Shown here: positions 17,498 to 26,659 of the stretch, in pieces
Numbering within the stretch: position 1 is the stretch's first letter
Layout: the number at the start of each line of letters is the position of its first letter
Source: UBA1388 sp964555515
GTDB taxonomy: Bacteria; Patescibacteriota; Microgenomatia; UBA1400; PJMF01
Reading direction: 5' to 3'
Assembly (NCBI GenBank): GCA_964555515.1
Contig: CAZKSJ010000005.1
Span: 1 to 53,793, forward strand
Length of the DNA: 53,793 bases
Notes under the pieces: generated by a model
Database searches by the model: none
Seen by the model: the letters and a program-made list of their open reading frames with translations, nothing else
Told to the model about the DNA's origin: nothing
Made by a program: the position numbers and the translations under genes

Positions 17498-20400
17498 GTG
17501 ATTTATTCGCGCCCCGCCGGCGCGCGGCTTGTTGGTGCTATGAATAAAAACTCAACCGTTACTACTCAACTTGTTGCCGATCAACCTATGGTTTGTTTGA
17601 TTACCAACCGTAGCGAAGTTGGCGCGGGCTTACAAGGCGCATTGCTGCAAAAACCGATCAATTTGGAGTTGATTAATAGCGAGACCAGCGTTGATTCGAT
17701 GGAAACAAGCAAAATACTTGAGGCAGCCTACAAAATTGTGTGGTCTGTTGACGTCGGCTGGTGGCTTGCTATTAGTCAAGAACAACTTAATTTGTTGTTT
17801 AGTTCACTATCAGATCATCAGTCAAAGTTGACCATCGTCTTGCCAGTTAACTCTGGTTTTCGTGAAACAGTACCCGGAGAGTTTCCTTATTGGCAGCTGT
17901 TACAGCAACTTCAAGCAGAGATGATTGTGCAGTTAGCCTCTCAACTACCCAATGGGATTTTTGTGTTTGGTTTTGACCTAGTTGGTAGCCTCAGGACCGA
18001 CTCAGACGCGTTGAGCCATCGCTACTCAACGTTGTTATTGATGTGTCAGCAGATTCAGGACGGCGTTGTTTATGCGCCACAGATGAGGATTTACCCTCAA
18101 TCTGTGGCGCAGTTTTCAGCGAAAGTTACTCACTACGCTCTGAGTCCGAACAGGCGCAGTGTGGCCATCCGGGGTTCTTCAAGTGTTGGCGTAAAACTGG
18201 CGCAGCAAATTAAACAACTCTATCAGTCTTATCACTTCAGCCCTCTCGACTTACAGGTGGTCGATGGTCTTGAGCAAGACGCGGTTATGTTCTCAGTCGC
18301 AGACGACTTTGTGACTCCAGAGCCAGAGTTGGTTGAGCGATTTGTGAGTAGTCTCCCCTCCCCCTCTGGAAAAAAGAATTGGCTAAGCCTAGACCTATTG
18401 GAAACAAAGCTGGTCCCGGATTATTCTCAGTACTCACCAACTTCATCCGCAGTCACCCCAACTTCTCCTACGAATTCATCATCAAGTGGTCCGTTGGGCT
18501 CCACTTCGCTCAATACGCCAGTAGACCCCCTTTCACAATCAACCCATTCTGGAGAGACAGAGAGCTCTGGCTCTCTAGTGACGAGAGACAACCAAGAAAA
18601 CCTCGACCAAGAAAGTTTTAACCAAGAAAGTTTTTCTACAATCCAGCCCCATCAGCCAACTGCACAGCCCCTCGGCGAGGAAGGGACCGCTTGTGCTGAA
18701 TCGAGCAAACTAGCGTCAAGAAATAATTGGTTGGGTCGTGAAGCCGCGCTAGGCGAAATATTGGAGGAGCCGCTTGCTAGATCTAGGTTGGGTAGGAAAA
18801 CAACTGGTTTGTTGGGCAAACCAGTTCAAGATAGAAATTTGGGTGGTCAACACAATCCGTCTGACAAGCCAAAGCCTCATCAAGTCAGCAGCGACACAAC
18901 CGAGGATGAAGCCGCCAATCGGAGCGGTGGTCAAGACTTTAATCTCAACTCAGAATTACAGCGGATTTTTGCCGCCTCCCACAGAGTTAGTACTAAAAGC
19001 AAATCAGCGGTGGTCAAACAAAAAAAGATTCATATCTCAAAAAAATCTAGCAGGCGAACAGCCGCTTTTTACGGCGGCCTAGTCTTCACCGGCGTCGGAC
19101 TTGGCGCACTGTGTTTGGCGGCGTTTTTTTTGATTAGCGTTAGGATGTTGCGACACAATTTGAATACGGGGCTGGCTGCGTATGCCGATCTAGAAAGTTC
19201 TCAAGTTAATCGAGCCAGCGCTGGTAACCCAGAGGATTCGAACCAACCGTCTCTCTCAGATCAAGAGCTAGCCAAGCAAGACTTGAAGACAAAGCGCGAC
19301 TCGACGGCAACCCAAGATTTAGAAACAGAAGAAACATTGAAGAGCCTGCAAAGACTTTCCACTGTCGTTGCTTTGCAAGCCAATAGTTATCAAAAAATAT
19401 TTAGTTTGCCCCAAGTTGACGAGGCTTTTAAGCTGTCTAAAGCGGGCTCAAATTTGGTTGCAGCCCACCAACAGTTAACAAAAACAGATCAGCTTAGTCA
19501 AAAACTGGTCAACCAGGTCTTAGGCTTAAGTGATGGGGAAATTGAAACAACCACCGAGGATTTAGCCTCTCAGTCGCTTCTAGCGTATGAAAAGGTGGCG
19601 GAGCTGAGTGCTTCGCTCAGCGAACTTTCATTGGCTGCCGACACAGCATTGCTGTCAGATGAAAGTAGCTTGGAAAGAATTAAAAAATTGGAAAATGGAC
19701 TCAGGGTGATGCAACAGCTACAACCCCTATTGCCCACCCTACTTGGGTCCGATCAACCCAGAACTTATGCAATTGTCTTCCAAAACAACCAAGAACTGCG
19801 ACCCACCGGTGGTTACATTGAAGCGATTGGAGTTTTTACCTTCGCAGAAGGATCGTTGATAAAGCGGGATTTTTATAACGGATTACAAATTGACAACTTA
19901 TTGCCGGGTTCGGTGCAAGCTCCTGAGGAAATTAGACAGTTTTTGGGTGAAAAAGTTTGGTCGGTTCGCGACGCCAATTGGGATCCTTCTTTTCCCAAGG
20001 CCGCGGAGCAAATCTCTTGGTTTTTAGAAAAAAGCCTTAATCAAGATATTGATGGTGTGATGACGGTTGACATCGAAGGATTAGCCAACCTACTACAAGC
20101 CATTGGACCAGTTGACGTACCCGAATACAATGAGGTACTAACCAATAAAAATCTTGCTGAATTCATCGAGTTTCACTCAGAAGTTGCAAATGAGGTTGTA
20201 ATTAAAGACTACCGCCAGCTGATTTTTGAGAAAGTTTGGGCGGAAATTTTTCAAATTACCCCAGAGGAAACACCACGCCTACTATCTGCTCTCCAGAAAA
20301 ATTTTGATCAGCAACATTCGTTAATTTCTTTCAGACGCTCTGAAGAGTTGGTGGCCATGACCAACCTTAGTTGGTCCGGCGCCCTTCTCTCCCCCGGATG

Positions 20401-20998
20401 CCCTTCGCAATTTTCTGCTGCCGCGTGTCAAGTTGAGAGTATTGCTCAAGTTGAAGCAAACGTGGGCATTAATCGAGCAAATTATTATTTAAAAAGAGCC
20501 GTTGAGCACAGCGTGGAGTTGACAGATGCAAGCGCTGTTCATACCAGGCAAGTGACTTTTGAAAATACCGCTCAATCAGAATCTTGGCCAAAAGGTCCTT
20601 ATAAGGCCTACGTGCGCTTTTATTTGCCGGAAACAGCCACAACCAGCGCCGTTAGGGTAAGCAATCAGCCCGCAGATGAGAAGTTGGTTAGGCGTTATCA
20701 AGAACACGGTCGCCAAGTCGTGGGCATTTATTTAGAAGTACCAGTGAAAAGCAGCAAAACATTGTCAATTGCTTTCTCTACCCCACTCCAACCCACCGAC
20801 GAACTAGCCTATGTATTTTTTGAACAGTTTCAACCAGGCTCTGGCGAGCCCACTTACACCCTAACCATGAAACCAGCTCCTTCGCAGCGGGTGCAGTTGG
20901 TGGCTCCTCAAGCGGAAATTACCGATGACAAAGTGGTGTTTGCACACCACTCTCTTGACCATGGGTTTTTTGGCATCCAAGTTGCGCGAGAAAAATAA
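17498..20998 (+). CDS. DUF4012 membrane protein, 1166 aa
   Basis: Residues 1-270 form an alpha/beta-like region without a recognised active site. Residues about 290-510 are S/T/Q/N-rich and disordered. One transmembrane helix lies at about 520-550 (GGLVFTGVGLGALCLAAFFL). A helical stalk follows, then the DUF4012 domain from about 750: YAIVFQNNQELRPTGGYIEA, VRDANWDPSFPKAAEQISWF and GVMTVDIEGLANLLQAIGPV. The domain is extracytoplasmic, of unknown function, and common in Actinobacteria, Chloroflexi and candidate phyla near envelope polysaccharide genes. Start GTG 17498 is supported by the promoter box; ATG 17540 is the alternative. Confidence 0.88.
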   Translation: MIYSRPAGARLVGAMNKNSTVTTQLVADQPMVCLITNRSEVGAGLQGALLQKPINLELINSETSVDSMETSKILEAAYKIVWSVDVGWWLAISQEQLNLLFSSLSDHQSKLTIVLPVNSGFRETVPGEFPYWQLLQQLQAEMIVQLASQLPNGIFVFGFDLVGSLRTDSDALSHRYSTLLLMCQQIQDGVVYAPQMRIYPQSVAQFSAKVTHYALSPNRRSVAIRGSSSVGVKLAQQIKQLYQSYHFSPLDLQVVDGLEQDAVMFSVADDFVTPEPELVERFVSSLPSPSGKKNWLSLDLLETKLVPDYSQYSPTSSAVTPTSPTNSSSSGPLGSTSLNTPVDPLSQSTHSGETESSGSLVTRDNQENLDQESFNQESFSTIQPHQPTAQPLGEEGTACAESSKLASRNNWLGREAALGEILEEPLARSRLGRKTTGLLGKPVQDRNLGGQHNPSDKPKPHQVSSDTTEDEAANRSGGQDFNLNSELQRIFAASHRVSTKSKSAVVKQKKIHISKKSSRRTAAFYGGLVFTGVGLGALCLAAFFLISVRMLRHNLNTGLAAYADLESSQVNRASAGNPEDSNQPSLSDQELAKQDLKTKRDSTATQDLETEETLKSLQRLSTVVALQANSYQKIFSLPQVDEAFKLSKAGSNLVAAHQQLTKTDQLSQKLVNQVLGLSDGEIETTTEDLASQSLLAYEKVAELSASLSELSLAADTALLSDESSLERIKKLENGLRVMQQLQPLLPTLLGSDQPRTYAIVFQNNQELRPTGGYIEAIGVFTFAEGSLIKRDFYNGLQIDNLLPGSVQAPEEIRQFLGEKVWSVRDANWDPSFPKAAEQISWFLEKSLNQDIDGVMTVDIEGLANLLQAIGPVDVPEYNEVLTNKNLAEFIEFHSEVANEVVIKDYRQLIFEKVWAEIFQITPEETPRLLSALQKNFDQQHSLISFRRSEELVAMTNLSWSGALLSPGCPSQFSAAACQVESIAQVEANVGINRANYYLKRAVEHSVELTDASAVHTRQVTFENTAQSESWPKGPYKAYVRFYLPETATTSAVRVSNQPADEKLVRRYQEHGRQVVGIYLEVPVKSSKTLSIAFSTPLQPTDELAYVFFEQFQPGSGEPTYTLTMKPAPSQRVQLVAPQAEITDDKVVFAHHSLDHGFFGIQVAREK

Positions 20999-21010
20999 AC
21001 ACAAAGCTGA

Positions 21011-21167
21011 TATAATGGCCTTCTCTATATCGAAACGGTCGAAATAGAGAGGATAAATCACTGATTCGCTACGGACCAAGACAAACCGGGTCGAATCGTT
21101 TGATTACTCATAATCAATAACGACAGTAAGTTTAGTATTAGTACGTATTCATTACACATCAGCAACT
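21011..21167 (+). promoter_or_regulatory. Extended -10 promoter and structured 5' leader of the L25 gene
   Basis: TGATATAAT (TATAAT at 21011-21016) is an extended -10, giving a leader of about 145 nt, in contrast to the leaderless genes here. The leader can form three successive hairpins: TCTCTAT/ATAGAGA (21022-21028 with 21044-21050), GATTCG/CGAATC (21063-21068 with 21092-21097) and GATTA/TAATC (21102-21106 with 21111-21115). It may be a ribosomal-protein autoregulatory leader; that is inference. Confidence 0.5.
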
Positions 21168-21890
21168 ATGACAAACTCACAGAAACATCAACTACACGTG
21201 GCTACCAGGCAAGAAATAGGTAAAAACATGTCGCAATCACGCAAAAGTGGACAAATGCCCGCAAACGTGTTCGGTGGTGCTGAAGACTCGATGGCAGTAT
21301 ATTTAAAAATGACCGATTTAAAGAGATTTATTGCAGACGCGGGAGAATCCACATTATTATACTTGGTGGTTGAAGATTCACAAAAAGAGATACCTGTTTT
21401 AATTGATGAAGTGCAAACAGACCCCGTTACGTCGGATTTGGTTCACACCACTTTTAAAAGAGTACGACTTGATGAAAAGGTTAGGGCAGAGGTGCCAGTT
21501 GAAATAGTTGGTGAAGCAAGTGTGCGCGGTGGCAATATTTTGTTGGTGAAAGACGTGTTGGAAGTTGAGGCGTTGCCCGCAGACCTGCCAGAGAAAATCA
21601 CTCTCGACATTGCACAATTAACCGAAGTTGGCCAGACGCTAACCTTAGACGATGCCCAATTTGACAAATCTAAAGTCGAAGTTGTGTTATCTGAGGAAGA
21701 AATTGACGAACCACTGGTGATTGTTCAGGAACAAAAAGAAGAAGTCGAAGTAGTTGCTGAGGTTGAGCCAGCTGGAGAAGAGGTTGGGGGAGCTGAAGGA
21801 GAAGCGGCGAAAGCTGAACAAGCGGGTGGTGAAGCGGCTGAAAAAGCAAGTGATGGTGCAGCCGATAAATCAGCTGCCGACAAGGCTTAA
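21168..21890 (+). CDS. rplY: 50S ribosomal protein L25 (general stress protein CTC type)
   Basis: A 240-residue protein that binds 5S rRNA. The N-terminal L25 domain is seen in QKHQLHVATRQEIGK followed by GQMPANVFGG (normally GxxPAVxYG) and VLIDEVQTDPVTSDLVHTTF (normally hDFxxv). The C-terminal TL5/CTC beta domain follows: VPVEIVGEASVRGGNILL and VEALPADLPEKITLDIAQL. The last ~50 residues are an A/E/G-rich acidic tail. The spelling VHTTF for VDFxxV is a mild divergence. Confidence 0.93.
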   Translation: MTNSQKHQLHVATRQEIGKNMSQSRKSGQMPANVFGGAEDSMAVYLKMTDLKRFIADAGESTLLYLVVEDSQKEIPVLIDEVQTDPVTSDLVHTTFKRVRLDEKVRAEVPVEIVGEASVRGGNILLVKDVLEVEALPADLPEKITLDIAQLTEVGQTLTLDDAQFDKSKVEVVLSEEEIDEPLVIVQEQKEEVEVVAEVEPAGEEVGGAEGEAAKAEQAGGEAAEKASDGAADKSAADKA

Positions 21891-22620
21891 ATCAACTCCG
21901 TCAGGACAATTTTTCAGAACGTTTTTATTGGTTAAATTACACAGTCTTGCTTGTCAAATTGGCTGACATCTTTCTAATTTCACCAAATTCCGAGTTAAAT
22001 GGCGTTCCCAATTGATGGTGGGGGATAGCAATTGTCAGAGTTGGGCAAGAGCGATCGTCCGCTCACATTTGCTCGGATGAGAAAACTGTTCGAATTGATT
22101 GTCTCCAGGCAAGTCGGCCGTGGTGTTTTAGTGAAGAAACAAGTTAACAGAGTGGTTTTCACTGTGCAAATCGACCAATATTGTAGATTTACGTGTTATT
22201 TTAAGACTTTTTTCCAAGATAATCAGACTTAGGCTCAACCCATATACTCCTTCTGTAGATATGTAAAATATCTAATGTAGACTAATTTTTTTATCACACC
22301 CCAAGCGGTCTTCTACTTTATTGTTTGATGATTTTTTAGATGGTAGAGGTAGGTTGTCCGAATCTCTTCTAGTGAGGTGGGTGGATAAATGATGATTTTG
22401 GGGATTTTAATGTTTTTTTGTCAGTTTTTAATGAGACTACTCGATTGACAGAAGCTTATACGAGGGATTAGTTGGGTGTCGACGGTGTTGGTCGGCAGCT
22501 AATGGCCTGGTGGGGTGGAGAGGAGTTACAACAATGCGCCGACGAATCAACCGTCTAACTTGAGTTGTCCAATCGGGGTTATTCGTCTAAAGTGGCAAAT
22601 TTTACTTCAGGTGGTAAATT
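21891..22620 (+). other. 730-nt region without a convincing gene
   Basis: The only frame over 60 codons (22032-22232, +) begins with TTG, has no ribosome binding site, and encodes a basic peptide with no recognisable pattern. T-rich stretches lie around 22200-22430. No strong hairpin, promoter pair, tRNA or repeat was found. It separates plus-strand L25 from minus-strand genes, so it is the trailer between convergent transcripts. Confidence 0.5.
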
Positions 22621-23064
22621 TCAATCAAGCAGGCTGATTTTTTGTTCTGAAAACAGAGATAGGTTGGGGTCTTGTTTTTGCGCCTGCAGCCAGTAATATT
22701 CACTACGCCTCATATCTAGTTTTGCTTTATAGAGGAGCGCGGTGTTAATCAGGAGGTCGCGGTGGGTGGGCTGCAGGCGCAAAAGCTGCTCGTTAGCAGC
22801 TATTTGTTCCAACACAGTTTTTTCAGAAAACACTTTATTTTCAATCGGCACTTCGCCAGTGATAATGGCGGAGTTTAGTTGTGGTGACTTAGTTACTTGA
22901 GTGGAGCTTGCTTGGTTGTTTAGTATGACCAAGCCAATCATCAGGCTCAATAGCGTGAGCGCAAACAAGGGAATTTTCACCAACTTAGCATACTCGACAA
23001 GAAGAAGTAAGAAAAAGGTCGCTAATGCCAGCGCCAGGCGTACGTGAATGACGATCGTTTTCAT
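22621..23064 (-). CDS. Small membrane protein with TPR-like C-terminus
   Basis: A 147-residue protein with a start at ATG 23064. The N-terminal half has two hydrophobic segments (VRLALALATFFLLLLVEYA and IPLFALTLLSLMIGLVIL). The rest is helical, with LLRLQPTHRDLLINTALLYKA and SEYYWLQAQKQDPNLSLFSE, resembling one or two tetratricopeptide units. A longer frame to 23100 exists, but its extra residues look non-coding. TATGTT 8 nt upstream preceded by TTGAGG (16-nt spacing) is a possible leaderless promoter. It lies downstream of valS on the same strand. Function unknown. Confidence 0.6.
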   Translation of the reverse strand: MKTIVIHVRLALALATFFLLLLVEYAKLVKIPLFALTLLSLMIGLVILNNQASSTQVTKSPQLNSAIITGEVPIENKVFSEKTVLEQIAANEQLLRLQPTHRDLLINTALLYKAKLDMRRSEYYWLQAQKQDPNLSLFSEQKISLLD

Positions 23065-23264
23065 AATTTCGAAACATAACAATAAGTCAGCCCTCCTCAA
23101 ATTCGTTTTTTATCGACCACATCGGTCTACCAACCGCAGGTGTCGGTCGCAGTAACTTGCTGATTAATTCATTGTAGCAACTCTTCTTCACCAAGCCAAT
23201 AGACGAGGGCAGGGGGGTATGGAATGGTGTGTTCAATCACTCCTTGGGTTGTGTCTAGGTGACC

Positions 23265-25649
23265 TTATTTTGGCCAAGACGCACCCATTAATAAGGACTC
23301 TTTCACCGTTTTTTGTTTATAAAGTTCTTGCCAAATAGCTTCTGTGACATAAGGCATAAATGGATGAATTAGCTTTAAAAAGACAATCAAGCCTTCTGTC
23401 ATATGCCGAGTTGAAATTTTCCCTCGCTTGGCCTCTTCAATGCATTGGTCACAATACCAATGCCAAAATTCGTTATAAACAGTGTCGGCAGCAATGCCAA
23501 GCTGGTTTTTATGCATATTATCGGTGACCATCTGCACAACATCCCGTAGGTGTTGGCTAGTTTTGTCATCAAGATCATCATTGGGTTTGGTCTCAGGCGC
23601 CAGCTTGGCATTAACCGATGATTTGTTGGAGGTAGGTTCAACCCCAAGCTTTGACTCAACTTGACTCGCCAAATTATTTTGGCTTGTCGACACAGTCTTT
23701 TTTGTGGATTCATCGCTGTTTATTGATGTATCATGGTCGGCTGGCTCAGCACTATTTAACATTTGGACAAAACGCGCCGCATTCCAAATTTTATTCGCAA
23801 AGTTGCGCATGGCTTTAAAATCTCCCTCGCTGACCGATTTGTCCAATCCTGGTGTGGAGCGGATGGTTAATGCCATGCGTAGTGCATCAGCCCCATACCG
23901 TTCAATTATCTCCAATGGGTTAACAACGTTGCCCTTACTCTTGCTCATTTTTTGACCCTTTTGATCGCGAATTAACCCATTAAGGTAAACTGTAGAAAAT
24001 GGCGATTTACCAGTTAAATACAAGCCAAGAAGCATCATGCGCATCACCCAAAATGGCAAAATATCATAGGCGGTCTCCATCACCGAGGTGGGGTAGAAGG
24101 TGTCAAAGTCTTTGGGTCGATTGGTTTTGAGTGTCACCACGGGCCACTGCGATGACGAAAACCAAGTGTCTAGTGTATCGGTCTCTGGTAAGTAATCCTT
24201 ACTGTCGGCTGGTTGGTTCACTGAGACTTGGTAGGGCACAGAGGTGGGCGCCACTATTTGTTGCAGTCCGTTTTTAATTTCTTCAATAGTGTTGGTTTGC
24301 AACATCTCATCCAAATGTCCTACTTGATAATTTCCTGATTTATCAACAAAAGATACAGAGATGTCTTGTTCGTGTCCTTGGTAGGCATACCACACGGGTA
24401 TGCCAATACCCCACACTATTTGTCTACTAATATTCCAATCCCTTAAGTTTTCTAACCAATGTCTCAGGATTTTGTCATAGCCCGCCCCTTGAACAACGGT
24501 TTCTTGATTTTTGAGCGCTGCCAGAGCGGCATCGACCAGGTTGTTTTTTTCATCTCGAACTTTAATAAAGAACTGCGGTAGGGGCAGCGGCTCAATTGGC
24601 CGATGACATCTATAACATACCCCAACCCGGTTGGAGTATGATTGGTCAATTTTGTCAATCAGATCCGCTGCCTGCAGATCTGCCACCACTTGTTTTCTAG
24701 CCTCAACCACGCTCAGACCGGCGTATTTGCCGCCGTTAGCCAGAATTTTTCCTTTAGTATCAATCGCCGGCGCAATGGGCAAGTTGTGTTTTTTGGCCAC
24801 CTCATAATCATGTTGGTCGTGCGCAGGAGTAATTTTGACGACCCCGGTGCCAAACTCTGGATCAACCATCTCGTCGGCAATGATCTCCATTTCAGCTTGG
24901 GTGAGGGGATTGATCGCTTTTTGCCCGATCAAGTGCGCTTTTGTTTTGTCATTGGGATTGACGGCTAAATGGGTGTCAACAAAAATTGGTTCCGGTCTTA
25001 CTGTGGCCACAGTGACATATTCGCCGTCACCGTTGGCCAACTGATACTTGACGTAGTAAAGCGGCGAGACTTGGTCAATGTGTTCAATTTCTAGCTCAGA
25101 GTAACTAGTGCCGCACTTTGTGCAGTAGTTTACCAATTTTAAATCACGATATATCAATCCATCATCGTGTAGCTTCTGAAAAGTTTGTAGTACAAACTCC
25201 ACAACTTTGGGATCCAGAGTGAAGCGAAAGCGTGACCAATCTGCACTGGCGCCCAGTCTTTTAATTTGATCTATCGCCGTATCTGAGTTTTCATGTACAT
25301 ATTGCCAAATATGATCGAACAGTGTTTTTCGATCAAAATTAAACCTACTTTTTCCCTCTTTAGCCAGCTTCTTTTCAAAAACATATTGGGTTTCAATGCC
25401 GGCATGATCGGTGCCAGGCAACCACAACGTTTTGTCCCCCCACATCCGGTGAAAACGCACCATCGCGTCTTCAATGGCCATCACCATGCCGTGGCCAATG
25501 TGGAGTGGGTCATTGGCATTTGGTGGGGGCATGATGATCGAGAACTGCCCATTAGTTGTGTTTGGCAAATTGTCTGGATCAAAAAGTCCTGATTCTTCCC
25601 AAAGTTGATAGATGTGATCTTCTTGCAAGTGATTGTAGCGTGCGTCCAT
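23265..25649 (-). CDS. valS: Valyl-tRNA synthetase
   Basis: A 794-residue class I synthetase that charges tRNA-Val. The HIGH motif is at residues 50-53 (PPPNANDPLHIGHG), followed by LWLPGTDHAGIETQYVFEK. The editing domain has TVRPEPIFVDTHLAVNP. The KMSKS loop reads QKMSKSKGNVVNP near 567. An S/T/N/K-rich low-complexity insert (about 631-697) interrupts the anticodon-binding region. The C-terminal coiled-coil arm of ~900-residue ValS proteins is missing. The start ATG 25649 is chosen over the upstream in-frame TTG because a TATAAT lies 8 nt before it. Confidence 0.95.
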   Translation of the reverse strand: MDARYNHLQEDHIYQLWEESGLFDPDNLPNTTNGQFSIIMPPPNANDPLHIGHGMVMAIEDAMVRFHRMWGDKTLWLPGTDHAGIETQYVFEKKLAKEGKSRFNFDRKTLFDHIWQYVHENSDTAIDQIKRLGASADWSRFRFTLDPKVVEFVLQTFQKLHDDGLIYRDLKLVNYCTKCGTSYSELEIEHIDQVSPLYYVKYQLANGDGEYVTVATVRPEPIFVDTHLAVNPNDKTKAHLIGQKAINPLTQAEMEIIADEMVDPEFGTGVVKITPAHDQHDYEVAKKHNLPIAPAIDTKGKILANGGKYAGLSVVEARKQVVADLQAADLIDKIDQSYSNRVGVCYRCHRPIEPLPLPQFFIKVRDEKNNLVDAALAALKNQETVVQGAGYDKILRHWLENLRDWNISRQIVWGIGIPVWYAYQGHEQDISVSFVDKSGNYQVGHLDEMLQTNTIEEIKNGLQQIVAPTSVPYQVSVNQPADSKDYLPETDTLDTWFSSSQWPVVTLKTNRPKDFDTFYPTSVMETAYDILPFWVMRMMLLGLYLTGKSPFSTVYLNGLIRDQKGQKMSKSKGNVVNPLEIIERYGADALRMALTIRSTPGLDKSVSEGDFKAMRNFANKIWNAARFVQMLNSAEPADHDTSINSDESTKKTVSTSQNNLASQVESKLGVEPTSNKSSVNAKLAPETKPNDDLDDKTSQHLRDVVQMVTDNMHKNQLGIAADTVYNEFWHWYCDQCIEEAKRGKISTRHMTEGLIVFLKLIHPFMPYVTEAIWQELYKQKTVKESLLMGASWPK

Positions 25650-25657
25650 AACCAAAG

Positions 25658-25663
25658 ATTATA
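25658..25663 (-). promoter_or_regulatory. -10 box TATAAT, leaderless start of valS
   Basis: On the minus strand TATAAT ends 8 nt before the valS ATG at 25649. This leaves no room for a T-box leader, so valS is not controlled that way here. Confidence 0.6.
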
Positions 25664-25823
25664 CCCGATCTTCAGAATCTATCCAGACAGGGTGAGGCCA
25701 ACTTCCCAGCCAATTTTTTAACCTGCTTTAAATCCAGATTGAAATAAACTCCAAAAATCAATCGCTAACTAGATCGTGTTAAAATTGGGATAGTTTTTTT
25801 GCACAAACTTATCGAAAGGAAAC

Positions 25824-26576
25824 ATGTCATTTTTGCCATTTTTTATTTTTGTTCTCGTTATCATCTTGATTTCAATCAGGCAAATCAACGAATACGAGCG
25901 AGGAGTGTTGTACACCACCGGCCGATACATGGGCTTGTTGCAACCTGGTTGGCGACTAGTAATTCCAATTTTTCAAACCATGAAAAAGGTGGATATTAGA
26001 ACAAAAGCTGTGGATGTGCCCAAACAGGAAACCATTACCAGGGATAACGTGTCATGCAAAATGAATGCTGTTTTTTATTACAAAATTGCTGATGCAGCCA
26101 AGTCTGTCAACGAGGTTGAGAATGTTAATTGGGCTGTGTCGCAGTTGGCGCAAACGACCATGCGTCGCGTGGCGGGAGAAGTGTCGCTTGATGAGCTGTT
26201 GTCAAACAGAGAAAAGGTAGCTGAGGAAATTTTGCGATCAATTGATGTGCCCACCGATCAATGGGGCATTGACGTAGAGGCGGTTGAGCTGAAAGATATT
26301 GAGTTGCCGGAGACGATGGTACGCACCATGGCCAAGCAGGCGGAGGCGGAAAGAGAGAAGCGAGCGACGATTATTAATAGTGAGGGTGAGGTGTTGGCTG
26401 CGGAAAATTTGAGGCGGGCAGCAGAAATGATGTCACAAACTCCGGGCGCTTTGCACCTGCGCACGCTCAATTCTATAAACGACATTAGCTCTGATCAGTC
26501 AAACACAATCGTGTTCGGTTTGCCCATTGAGATTTTGCGGGCAATTGATGGCATGAGGCCGAGAGCAGGCGCTTGA
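25824..26576 (+). CDS. SPFH/stomatin-like (slipin) membrane protein
   Basis: A 250-residue protein. One N-terminal membrane helix (residues about 3-20) is followed by the SPFH domain: INEYERGVLYTTGRYMGLLQ, PGWRLVIPIFQTMKKVDIRT, VSCKMNAVFYYKIADAAKSV and VSQLAQTTMRRVAGEVSLDE. The end is a helical segment with QAEAEREKRATIINSEGEVL, typical of slipins. It would form membrane-associated oligomers; no client is known. AAAGGA lies 3 nt before the ATG, a short spacing for a ribosome binding site. Divergent from valS across 174 nt. No NfeD partner is seen. Confidence 0.92.
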   Translation: MSFLPFFIFVLVIILISIRQINEYERGVLYTTGRYMGLLQPGWRLVIPIFQTMKKVDIRTKAVDVPKQETITRDNVSCKMNAVFYYKIADAAKSVNEVENVNWAVSQLAQTTMRRVAGEVSLDELLSNREKVAEEILRSIDVPTDQWGIDVEAVELKDIELPETMVRTMAKQAEAEREKRATIINSEGEVLAAENLRRAAEMMSQTPGALHLRTLNSINDISSDQSNTIVFGLPIEILRAIDGMRPRAGA

Positions 26577-26659
26577 GTGGTTCACTTTGAATAGAGATTG
26601 GCTCGTTCGATGCTCACTTGATTTCTCGAGTTGTTCGAGACCAAATTATCGACGCTTGG

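Noticed and set aside
22032..22232. 66-codon plus-strand frame
   Set aside because: TTG start, no ribosome binding site, no leaderless promoter box, random-looking sequence.
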